DNA from: Nonomuraea angiospora
GTDB taxonomy: Bacteria > Actinomycetota > Actinomycetes > Streptosporangiales > Streptosporangiaceae
DNA: 64,000 nt
Direction of reading: 5' to 3'
Assembly: GCF_014873145.1 (NCBI RefSeq)
Contig: NZ_JADBEK010000001.1
Coordinates: 8,060,001 to 8,124,000 of the forward strand
Shown: positions 1 through 7,151 of the stretch, one piece after another
Layout: each line of letters begins with the position of its first letter
Position numbering within the stretch: position 1 is the first letter of the stretch
Made by a program: the position numbers and the translations under genes
Notes under the pieces: model-generated
What the model was told of the DNA's origin: nothing
What the model saw: only the letters and a program-made list of their open reading frames with translations
Databases searched by the model: none

Positions 1-2041
1 CCCGCTCCTGCCCGAGCGGCGGGCTCTCCTTGAGCTGCGGCACCAGGTTGGCCTGCCGCACCCGCCTGGGCAGTCCCGCGTGGGTGCCCGAGGTCACCAC
101 GGCGAGCGCCTTCTTCCGCGTACGGCTCGGCAGATCGGCCTTGCCGTCGACGTCGCCCGCCTCCAGCGCCGCCTGCTCGGTCACCATCGAACGCGGCACG
201 AGCACGATGGCCGTCGTCCCGCCGAAGGGCGAGGCCCGCAGCAGCACCTTGATCCCGTACCGTTCCGCCAGCTTGGCCACCACGAACAGGCCCAGCCTGT
301 CGCTGTCGGCCAGGTCGAACTCCGGCGGCGCGGCCATCCGCGTGTTGAACGCCGAGTACTCGGCGACCGACAGCCCGAGCCCCCGGTCCTCCACCTCGAT
401 GACGTATCCGTTGCTCACCAGGTCGCCGCGCACCTGGACCGTGGTGTCCGGCGGTGAGTAGATGGTGGCGTTCTCGACCAGCTCGGCCACCAGGTGGGTG
501 AGGTCGGCGGCGGCGGTGCCGTCGACCGCGGCGACCGGCATGCCCTCGACGGAGACCCTGGTGTAGTCCTCGATCTCGGCGATGGCGGCGCGGACGATGT
601 CGATCACGGGCACCGGCTTGCGCCAGGCCCGTCCCGGCGCGGACCCGGAGAGGATCATCAGGCTCTCCGCGTGCCGCCGCATGCGGGTGGTCAGGTGGTC
701 GAGGCGGAAGAGCTCCTCGAGCCGGTCGGGGTCGTGCGTACGGCGCTGCATGGCGTCCAGCAGCGAGAGCTGCCGGTGCAGCAGGCCCTGCTTGCGGCGG
801 GCGAGGTTGAGGAAGACCTGGCCGACCCCGCGCCGCATCGCGGCCTGGCCGACCGCCGCCGTCACGGCGGTGCGCTGCACGGAGCCGAAGGCCCTGGCGA
901 CGTCGGTGATCTCAGCGGAACCGTGCACCCTGATCGCCCTGGCCTCCTTCCGCACGTCGACCTCCTCGCCCCTGCGCAGCCGCTCGACGATGTCGGGCAG
1001 CCGGCTCTGCGACAGCTCGATCGCGGCGGAACGCAGCCCGGCCAGCTCGCCGGCCAGACGGCGGCCGAAGCGTACAGAGATGATGATCGACGCGAGCACG
1101 GCGATCAAGCCCACGCCGCCCGCGACGGAGATCTTGACGATGGTGGAGGTCGCGGCCTCGGACGTGCGCGTGGCCAGCACGCCGGCAGAGGAGGAGCCGA
1201 GCTGGTCGAGCCGCGAGGTGAGCTGGTCGACGGCCTCGGTCCAGCCTTCGGCGGTGGGGGGCGGGCTGCCGGTCTTGATGATCCGCGCTTCCATGGTGGC
1301 GAAGGTCTGGAACGGCTCGGTGGCGAAGACCTGCTCGTACGGCCGGCGCAGCGTCACGTCGAGCCCGGCCAGGCCGCGCGCGTGCAGGAACTTCCTGGAG
1401 GCCGCGTACTCGGTGAAGGCGGAGACCTCGGGCGCCGTGAGCCGGCGGTCCGCCAGGGCCCCGATGATGAGCGCGTGCTCCCTGGCGATGTACTCCCTGG
1501 CCATGCCCATGGCCTGCAGCGAGGACGCCTGCTGGAAGATCGTCAGGTCGGAGACGGAGACCAGGTGGTCGTAGAGGGTGAAGATCGCGTCGAGGATGCG
1601 GTTGTACTCGTTCAGCCCGGCCAGCCGGGAGCCGAGGCCCCCGTCGATGTCGGCCCTGATCGCCCCGAGGCGGCCGAGGGCGGACTGGAGGGTGTCGAGC
1701 GGCAGCCGCAGGTCGTCGCCGACCGAGCCGCCGGCCTCCATGACGGCCAGCTTGAAGTCGGTGGCGGACCGGTCGGTGCGGGCGCGCTGGGCGCTGAGCA
1801 CCGAGGTGAGCTTACGCGTGGTGAGCGTCTCGGCGGAGCGCACCCGCTCCGCCTGCAGCTGTAGTCCCAGGTCGGTGGAGGTGACACCGAGAGTCCGATA
1901 GAGCGTGTTCGCGCGGAGCAGTGACTGGGCGTCGCCCATGGTGAGGTTGAGGACGAAACCCCAGAGCGCGCTCAGAGACAGGAGGGGTAGCAGCAACAAT
2001 AAGAAGATCTTGAACCGAATTGACCGGTTTCGCGAGCCCAT
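1..2041 (-). CDS. Nitrate/nitrite-sensor-type histidine kinase (CvnA-like), C-terminus cut by window edge
   Basis: A membrane sensor kinase of 680 codons visible, running off the left edge. The start ATG at 2041 follows a GAGG ribosome site, and the protein opens with basic residues and a membrane segment at about 10-28. A helical extracytoplasmic region of about 270 residues follows, then a second membrane helix (about 300-325), a HAMP-like stretch, and a degenerate dimerisation motif (LDHLTTRMRRHAESL, about 443-458) typical of actinobacterial kinases lacking the usual HELRTP phospho-site. The ATPase N box (LVENATIYSPPD) and G box (DRGLGLS) are present, so ATP binding is expected. In Streptomyces such proteins head conservons, followed by roadblock, DUF742 and small-GTPase genes. 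Those would lie to the left, outside the window, so conservon membership is an inference. Confidence 0.85.
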   Translation of the reverse strand, partial: MGSRNRSIRFKIFLLLLLPLLSLSALWGFVLNLTMGDAQSLLRANTLYRTLGVTSTDLGLQLQAERVRSAETLTTRKLTSVLSAQRARTDRSATDFKLAVMEAGGSVGDDLRLPLDTLQSALGRLGAIRADIDGGLGSRLAGLNEYNRILDAIFTLYDHLVSVSDLTIFQQASSLQAMGMAREYIAREHALIIGALADRRLTAPEVSAFTEYAASRKFLHARGLAGLDVTLRRPYEQVFATEPFQTFATMEARIIKTGSPPPTAEGWTEAVDQLTSRLDQLGSSSAGVLATRTSEAATSTIVKISVAGGVGLIAVLASIIISVRFGRRLAGELAGLRSAAIELSQSRLPDIVERLRRGEEVDVRKEARAIRVHGSAEITDVARAFGSVQRTAVTAAVGQAAMRRGVGQVFLNLARRKQGLLHRQLSLLDAMQRRTHDPDRLEELFRLDHLTTRMRRHAESLMILSGSAPGRAWRKPVPVIDIVRAAIAEIEDYTRVSVEGMPVAAVDGTAAADLTHLVAELVENATIYSPPDTTVQVRGDLVSNGYVIEVEDRGLGLSVAEYSAFNTRMAAPPEFDLADSDRLGLFVVAKLAERYGIKVLLRASPFGGTTAIVLVPRSMVTEQAALEAGDVDGKADLPSRTRKKALAVVTSGTHAGLPRRVRQANLVPQLKESPPLGQER

Positions 2042-2076
2042 GTCCCAACCTCGAGTCGGGGGCATTTCCACACCTT

Positions 2077-2088
2077 GTGTAAATACAC
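2077..2088. promoter_or_regulatory. Short inverted repeat upstream of the sensor kinase
   Basis: GTGTA-AA-TACAC forms a 12-bp inverted repeat 36 bp upstream of the kinase start, in a locally AT-richer stretch. Its position suits an operator, but no regulator is identified. Confidence 0.3.
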
Positions 2089-2163
2089 CTCCGGAAGATC
2101 GCATAGGAGACTAGCACCGTTTATGGTTCCGGCGCAGTGGGAGGAACACGTTCATTACCGTGA

Positions 2164-3021
2164 TTATTGGGACAAGATCTCGCGCCCGCGACGGGCCTTG
2201 GCGGCGATCGTCCGCAGCCACAGCAGCGCTACCAGCGAGATCGTGATGAGCCCGGCCCAGTTGACCATGGTGTACACGTGTACCTGCCATGTGGTCACGT
2301 TCGGGACCCGGCCGATGCGCAGGAGCTCCCACTGCCACGGCTGGCCGGTCAGCACGAGCGTGATCGCGATCGCGATGGCGGTCATGGAGTCCCAGAGGGC
2401 GTGCAGCAGCGAGACGCCGAGGTAGGCCAGGACGACGGAGCCGGTGAGCCGGCCACGCGCCGCGAACAGCACGCCGCCGGCGATGGCCGTCCACAGGCCG
2501 TGCCCGACGGGCGACAGGATGCCGCGCAGCACCTCGGTCTCGACGAGCTGGGACAGCGACAGGCCGTCGGAGGTGAAGAGGGCGTTGAAGGCGTACCCGG
2601 CGCTCTCGAACGCGGCGAAGCCGAAGCCGACGGTGGCGCCGAGCACGATGCCGTCCCGGGCGGAGCGCCGGACCATCCTCCTGGTGAGGAACATCAGCGC
2701 GCCGAGCTTCACGCCCTCCTCGATGAGGCCGACGAGGACGTACATGGCGATCGACGGGCGGATCAGCAGGCTCTCGAGGAGGGACGCGCCCAGCACGCCC
2801 AGCACGCCGCCCACCACGAACGCCACGAACAGCAGCTCCACCGTCACCTGCGGCGAGCGGTCGCGCCCGTACGCCCAGACCACGAACGTCACGGGCACCA
2901 GGAAGCTGCCGATCAGCACCACGGTCGGCACGAGGTTGGAGTTGGCCGTCCAGGAGGTGACCGCGACGCTGGCCAGCCACAAGACGAACCCGATCAGGAA
3001 GACCCGCGCCCACAGCTTCAC
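2164..3021 (-). CDS. PrsW-family intramembrane metalloprotease
   Basis: A polytopic membrane protein of 285 residues with about eight hydrophobic helices. The PrsW/CAAX-protease-like signature is visible: an EE pair in GLIEEGVKL, then FAAFES, a conserved His in SPVGHGLW, and HALWDS. In Bacillus, PrsW performs site-1 cleavage of the anti-sigma factor RsiW; the substrate here is unknown. The GTG start at 3021 is chosen because GGAGG lies 10 nt upstream and the residues after it begin the first membrane helix. An upstream in-frame ATG at 3138 would add an Arg/Gly-rich tail unlike the family. It is divergent from the NfeD/flotillin operon. The large ECF/anti-sigma fusion at 49675 is one conceivable partner, but that is speculation. 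Confidence 0.85.
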   Translation of the reverse strand: MKLWARVFLIGFVLWLASVAVTSWTANSNLVPTVVLIGSFLVPVTFVVWAYGRDRSPQVTVELLFVAFVVGGVLGVLGASLLESLLIRPSIAMYVLVGLIEEGVKLGALMFLTRRMVRRSARDGIVLGATVGFGFAAFESAGYAFNALFTSDGLSLSQLVETEVLRGILSPVGHGLWTAIAGGVLFAARGRLTGSVVLAYLGVSLLHALWDSMTAIAIAITLVLTGQPWQWELLRIGRVPNVTTWQVHVYTMVNWAGLITISLVALLWLRTIAAKARRGREILSQ

Positions 3022-3142
3022 AGCGCCTTCACCTCCACAGCGCGGAGGGCCGCCGCGACGGCGTCGCCAGGCCGGGCCCAAACCGTCGAGGCGCGAATAC
3101 CCCGTTCCCCAGGCGTCAACCGTCGTCTCAGGCGCCAATCGT

Positions 3143-3164
3143 CCCGAATGTCCGAGTATTCGGG
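3143..3164. promoter_or_regulatory. Inverted repeat in the prsW/flotillin divergent region
   Basis: CCCGAAT and ATTCGGG are perfect 7-bp arms around an 8-nt spacer. The repeat lies between the divergent PrsW and NfeD-like genes, upstream of the putative promoter at 3190-3218. It could be an operator or a hairpin. Confidence 0.4.
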
Positions 3165-3189
3165 CCCGCCGGAATCTTCGTGCGGCCTA

Positions 3190-3218
3190 TTACCGCGAAT
3201 GCTCGTTTGGAGTAGCGT
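3190..3218 (+). promoter_or_regulatory. Predicted promoter of the NfeD/flotillin operon
   Basis: A TTACCG -35 hexamer and TAGCGT -10 hexamer are separated by 17 nt. Transcription would start near 3225, giving a leader of about 20 nt that contains the GGGGGGAG ribosome site of the first gene. The same TAGCGT hexamer recurs before the lipoprotein gene (6380) and the Nudix regulator (16427). Confidence 0.45.
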
Positions 3219-3246
3219 CCGGAATATCGCGAGCGGGGGGAGTCCG

Positions 3247-3447
3247 GTGGTCGGCAAGCAGGGCAGGGTCACGGGAAAGATCGGCCCAGGGCTCGTCGGC
3301 GAGGTCATGATCCCGGTCAGGGGCGGCGTGGAGGCGTTCTACGCACATCCCAGCGTGCCCGACGAGGAGTTCCTGACCGGATCCATCGTGGTTGTGGTCG
3401 AGTACTTCCCCCCGCGGACCGTCTACGTGGCCAGGGCGCTCATCTAA
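3247..3447 (+). CDS. Small NfeD-like OB-fold protein
   Basis: A 66-residue protein without signal or membrane segment. Its GKQGRVTGKIGPGLVGEV opening, an internal FY-x-HPSVPDEE, and a hydrophobic IVVVVEY end match the beta-barrel pattern of NfeD C-terminal soluble domains (G-x-x-G-x-x-x-x-x-L-x-P-x-G-x-V). NfeD proteins are genomically linked to flotillin/stomatin genes, and the next gene, 14 nt downstream, is a flotillin. The GTG start follows GGGGGGAG by four bases. The membrane-spanning part of usual NfeD proteins is absent, so this is a detached domain. Family assignment rests on pattern and context, not on a search. Confidence 0.65.
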   Translation: MVGKQGRVTGKIGPGLVGEVMIPVRGGVEAFYAHPSVPDEEFLTGSIVVVVEYFPPRTVYVARALI

Positions 3448-3461
3448 GGGAGGCCGCTCCG

Positions 3462-4934
3462 ATGTCCCCCGAGTTCTACATCGCCGCCGGTGGCATCGTC
3501 GCCGCCGCGGTCGTCATCATCCTGCTGTTCAAGGCCGTGTGGCGGGTCGCGGAACCCAACGAGGCCCTGATCATCTCCGGGCTGGGCGCCCGCCGCCGGG
3601 GCGAGGGCGTGGACAGCCTGGGCTTCAAGATCATCACGGGCAAGGGCGCGGCCGTGCTGCCCGGGTTCCAGGCGGCCAGGCGGCTGCGGCTGGACACCAG
3701 GGCCGCCAACCTCCAGGTCTCCTGCGTCACCCAGCAGGGCATCCCCGTCCACATCCGCGGCGTGGTCATCTACAAGGTCGGCGACGACCTGTCCTCCATC
3801 GCCAACGCCGCCCGCCGCTTCCTCGACCAGCAGGACTTCATGACGAGCGCCATCCACGAGCTGTTCACCGGCCACCTGCGCTCGATCATCGGCAACCTCA
3901 CCATCGAGGACCTCATACTCAACCGCGAGCGCCTGACCAGCGAGACCAGGGCCTCGGCCGCCGACGAGATGAGCAAGCTGGGCCTGATCGTCGACTCCCT
4001 GCAGATCCAGGAGATCGACGACGAGACCGGCTACATCGTCAACCTCGGCAAGCCGCACGCCGCCAAGGTCGCCTCCACCGCCCGCATCGCCCAGGCCCAG
4101 CGCGACCAGGAGGCCACCGAGGCCGAGCAGATCGCCGCCGCCAACATGGCCGCCGCCCGCCGCGACTCCCGCATCAAGGAGGCCTCCTACCAGGCGGAGA
4201 TCGACCGCGCCCAGGCCACCGCCCGCCAGGCGGGCCCGCTGTCGGAGGCGACCGCCCGCCAGGAGGTGGTGGTCCAGGAGACCAAGGCCGCCGAGCTGGA
4301 GGCCAAGCTCGCCGAGCAGCGGCTGCAGTCGCAGGTGCGCAAGCCCGCCGACGCCAAGGCGTACGAGACCGTCACGCTCTCCCAGGCCGAGCGCGACGCC
4401 CGCATCGCGCAGGCGGAGGCCGAGGCCAGGGAGACCGAGCTGCGCGCCGCCGCGCAGGCCTCCCAGGTCAAGCTGGCCGCCGCGGCGGACGCCGAGTCCG
4501 TACGGCTGCGCGGCGAGGCCTCCGGCGCCGCCACGAAGATCGCCGGTGAGGCCGAGGCCCAGGCCGCCCGGGCCCGCGGTCTGGCCCAGGCCGAGGCCGC
4601 CAAGGCGCTGGGCCTGGCCGAGGCCGAGGCGTCGGAGGCCAAGGGCCTGGCGGAGGCGCAGGCGATCAGGGCCCGCGCCGAGGCGCTGAAGGAGAACCAG
4701 GAGGCGGTCATCGCCCAGCAGCTCGCCGAGCGCTGGCCGGAGGTCGTGGAGGCGGGGGCGAAGGCGTTCGGGAACGTGGACCACATGGTCGTGCTGAACG
4801 GCGCCCAGGGCGTCGAGGAACTGCTGGCCAAGGCCCTCACGCTCGGCGGCGCCGGGATCGGCCTGGCCAGGGCCCTGCTCAACGGCGCCACCCCCAACGG
4901 GACAGAGCCGGAAATATCTAGTAAAGCGCCTTGA
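3462..4934 (+). CDS. Flotillin-like SPFH-domain membrane protein (first copy)
   Basis: A 490-residue protein with one N-terminal membrane helix (about 8-26), an SPFH/band-7 domain (about 27-200, with WRVAEPNEALIISG and the TIEDLILNRE region), then a long Ala/Glu-rich coiled coil (about 205-410) and a conserved tail (NQEAVIAQQLAERWPEV). This is the flotillin/YqiK architecture: such proteins oligomerise on the inner leaflet and organise membrane microdomains. GGGAGG precedes the ATG. It lies between the NfeD-like gene and a close paralogue. The C-terminal 80 residues are nearly the same in the two copies while the N-terminal segment differs in length, suggesting hetero-oligomers. Confidence 0.9.
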   Translation: MSPEFYIAAGGIVAAAVVIILLFKAVWRVAEPNEALIISGLGARRRGEGVDSLGFKIITGKGAAVLPGFQAARRLRLDTRAANLQVSCVTQQGIPVHIRGVVIYKVGDDLSSIANAARRFLDQQDFMTSAIHELFTGHLRSIIGNLTIEDLILNRERLTSETRASAADEMSKLGLIVDSLQIQEIDDETGYIVNLGKPHAAKVASTARIAQAQRDQEATEAEQIAAANMAAARRDSRIKEASYQAEIDRAQATARQAGPLSEATARQEVVVQETKAAELEAKLAEQRLQSQVRKPADAKAYETVTLSQAERDARIAQAEAEARETELRAAAQASQVKLAAAADAESVRLRGEASGAATKIAGEAEAQAARARGLAQAEAAKALGLAEAEASEAKGLAEAQAIRARAEALKENQEAVIAQQLAERWPEVVEAGAKAFGNVDHMVVLNGAQGVEELLAKALTLGGAGIGLARALLNGATPNGTEPEISSKAP

Positions 4935-4963
4935 TCGGGCGTACCTTCTGAATAGGGCGAGCC

Positions 4964-5002
4964 GGGAAGTCTGGTCGGCGACTCATACGACCACGTCTTC
5001 CC
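4964..5002 (+). promoter_or_regulatory. Strong hairpin immediately before the second flotillin's ribosome site
   Basis: GGGAAG and CTTCCC (4964-4969, 4997-5002) plus TGGTCG and CGACCA (4972-4977, 4988-4993) form a 12-bp two-part stem. It ends two bases before the GGAG of the next gene. It may act as a partial terminator or translational control element that sets the ratio of the two flotillins. Confidence 0.5.
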
Positions 5003-5013
5003 TGGAGTGAGTC

Positions 5014-6345
5014 ATGGACTTAATGCTCGCAGGCATCATCGCCCTCATCGCGTTCGTCGGCGTCGTGGCGTTCAAGCTGGTCTGGCGGGTCGCGGAGCCC
5101 AACGAGGCGATCCTCATCTCCGGCCTGGGCGCCCGCGGCCGGGAGACGCTCGGCTTCAAGATCGTCACCGGGAAGGGCGCGCTGGTCGTCCCCGGGTTCC
5201 AGACCGCGCGCCGGATGTCGCTCGACAGCCGCGTCTCCCAGCTCGAGGTCAAGTGCGTCACCAAGCAGGGCATCCCGGTACACGTGCGCGGCGTGGTGAT
5301 CTACAAGGTGGGCGACGACTTCGTCTCCATCGCCAACGCCGCCCGCCGCTTCCTCGACCAGCAGAAGACCGTGGACGAGAAGACGCACCAGCTCTTCTCG
5401 GGCCACCTGCGCTCGATCATCGGCAACCTCACGGTCGAGGACCTGATCGTCAACCGGGACGCGCTCACCAACGAGATCCGCACCTCGTCGGCCGACGAGA
5501 TGAGCAAGCTCGGCCTGAACGTGGACTCCCTGCAGATCCAGGAGATCGACGACGCCACCGGCTACATCTCCAACCTCGGACGCCCGCACGCGGCCGCGGT
5601 GGCCTCGCTGGCCAGGATCGCCGAGGCCCACCGCGACCAGGAGGCCAACGCCGCCGAGCAGGAGGCCGCCATCAAGAAGGCCGCCGCGGTCCGCGAGGCG
5701 CGCATCCAGCAGGCCGGGTACCAGGCCGAGATCGACCGGGCGGCGGCCCTGGCCAAGCAGGCGGGCCCGCTGGCCGAGGCCACCGCCCGCCAGGAGGTCG
5801 TGGTCCAGCAGACGACCGCCGCCGAGCGCGAGGCCCTGCTCGCCGAGAAGCGGCTGGAGGGCGAGGTGCGCAGGCCCGCGGACGCCAGGGCGTACGAGCA
5901 GGTCACGCTCGCGGAGGCGGCGCGGCGCGCGGCGGTCGCCGAGGCGCAGGCCGAGGCCGAGGGCATCCGGCTGCGCGGCGAGGCGGAGTCGGAGGCGACC
6001 AGGCTGCGCGGCATGGCGGAGGCCGCGTCCGCGCGGGCCAAGGGGCTGGCGCAGGCGGAGGCCATCAAGGCGCGTGCGGAGGCGCTGGCGAGCAACCAGG
6101 AGGCGGTCGTCGCGCAGCAACTCGCCGAGCGCTGGCCGGAAATCGTCGAGGCCGGCTCGAAGGCGTTCGGAAACGTCGAGCACATGGTGGTGCTGAACGG
6201 CGCCCAGGGTGTCGAGGAAATGCTCGCCAAGGCGCTCACGCTCGGGGGCGCCGGATTGGGCCTGGCCAGAGCCCTGCTCAACGGCGGATCACCAAACGCC
6301 GCCGAACCGGAAATCGTTCGTGAAACCACTGAATCCCGCGAATAG
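5014..6345 (+). CDS. Flotillin-like SPFH-domain membrane protein (second copy)
   Basis: A 443-residue paralogue of the preceding gene with the same layout: membrane helix (about 4-22), SPFH domain starting at VWRVAEPNEAILISG, Glu/Ala-rich coiled coil, and the tail NQEAVVAQQLAERWPEI. It is 47 residues shorter, mainly because the coiled coil is shorter and GARRRGEGVDS is reduced to GARGRE. The ATG lies 6 nt after GGAG. Tandem flotillin pairs also occur in Bacillus (FloA/FloT), though those are not adjacent. It probably co-assembles with the first copy at the cytoplasmic membrane. Confidence 0.9.
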   Translation: MDLMLAGIIALIAFVGVVAFKLVWRVAEPNEAILISGLGARGRETLGFKIVTGKGALVVPGFQTARRMSLDSRVSQLEVKCVTKQGIPVHVRGVVIYKVGDDFVSIANAARRFLDQQKTVDEKTHQLFSGHLRSIIGNLTVEDLIVNRDALTNEIRTSSADEMSKLGLNVDSLQIQEIDDATGYISNLGRPHAAAVASLARIAEAHRDQEANAAEQEAAIKKAAAVREARIQQAGYQAEIDRAAALAKQAGPLAEATARQEVVVQQTTAAEREALLAEKRLEGEVRRPADARAYEQVTLAEAARRAAVAEAQAEAEGIRLRGEAESEATRLRGMAEAASARAKGLAQAEAIKARAEALASNQEAVVAQQLAERWPEIVEAGSKAFGNVEHMVVLNGAQGVEEMLAKALTLGGAGLGLARALLNGGSPNAAEPEIVRETTESRE

Positions 6346-6419
6346 CGACGTTACTCGGCTGTCCGGTCTTCCATTCATCTAGCGTTTTGACAATGCCGCT
6401 GGAGCGAATTGGAGGACGA

Positions 6420-7100
6420 ATGCTTAAGCCCATTTCCGGAATATTCCTGAGTTTGGTGGCCATTTCCGGATGTTCCGCCGACAATGCCCCGTCGGCGGCG
6501 CCCGCGGCCGCCGCGCCGTCCGCGGCGCAGGCCTCCGCCGAGACGGCCCGGCTGCGCGCCGCCCTGCTGCCCGTCCCCAAGGGCATGCACGTCGCGTACG
6601 GGCCCGAGCTGGGCGCGTTCGGCTCGCTCAAGTCCACCCAGCAGGGCCTCGCGGCCGTCCGCGCGGCCAAGCTGCAGCGGCCGGAGTGCGCGGGCGCGGC
6701 CCAGCTCGACGCCGACCAGCCCGACGTCGCCCAGGCGCCGGCGGCCGTGATCGCCTTCGCCGCCGACCGCGGCTCGATCACGCAGGCCGTGGTGTCGCTG
6801 CCCAAGAAGGCCTTCCCGGCGCCGCTGCCCAAGGAGTGCAACTCCTATACCGCGGACGTGAGCGGTACGCAGGTCACCTACAAGACGCGCATGCTCGCGA
6901 TGCCGGCCAAGGGCGACGAGTCGCGGGCCTACCTCACGACGGCGGCGGGGGACCAGAAGAACGCGCAGATCGGGTCGGTCATGATCCGGCGAGGGACACT
7001 GATCATGAGCATGCTGGTGGTGGGGCAGCGGGTGAAACCGCAGGGGCTCTACGAGCTCGCCCGCCTCGCCGACCAGAACCTGGCCCAGATCACCCACTGA
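6420..7100 (+). CDS. Putative lipoprotein of unknown function
   Basis: A 226-residue protein with a type II signal peptide: a short charged start (MLKP), a hydrophobic core, and a lipobox ending AISGC with Cys at about residue 19. A low-complexity Ala/Pro/Ser linker follows (about 24-40). The mature domain (about 50-226) resembles no family I can name. The start at 6420 has GGAGG four bases upstream; an in-frame ATG at 6387 would put the signal peptide too far inside. It lies 74 nt downstream of the second flotillin and may be co-transcribed, but a TAGCGT hexamer at 6380 could give it its own promoter. Expected location is the outer face of the membrane. Confidence 0.7.
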   Translation: MLKPISGIFLSLVAISGCSADNAPSAAPAAAAPSAAQASAETARLRAALLPVPKGMHVAYGPELGAFGSLKSTQQGLAAVRAAKLQRPECAGAAQLDADQPDVAQAPAAVIAFAADRGSITQAVVSLPKKAFPAPLPKECNSYTADVSGTQVTYKTRMLAMPAKGDESRAYLTTAAGDQKNAQIGSVMIRRGTLIMSMLVVGQRVKPQGLYELARLADQNLAQITH

Positions 7101-7115
7101 CCGGTCCTTCTGAAT

Positions 7116-7141
7116 GGGGGCACCGCCTGCGCGGCGCTCCC
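7116..7141. terminator. Bidirectional hairpin between convergent genes
   Basis: A GC-rich hairpin (GGGGGC-A-CCGC, loop CTGC, GCGG-C-GCTCCC) fills the 51-nt gap between the convergent lipoprotein and glycosyltransferase genes. There is no T-run, as is common for actinobacterial terminators. Confidence 0.55.
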
Positions 7142-7151
7142 AGGGGAGGCC

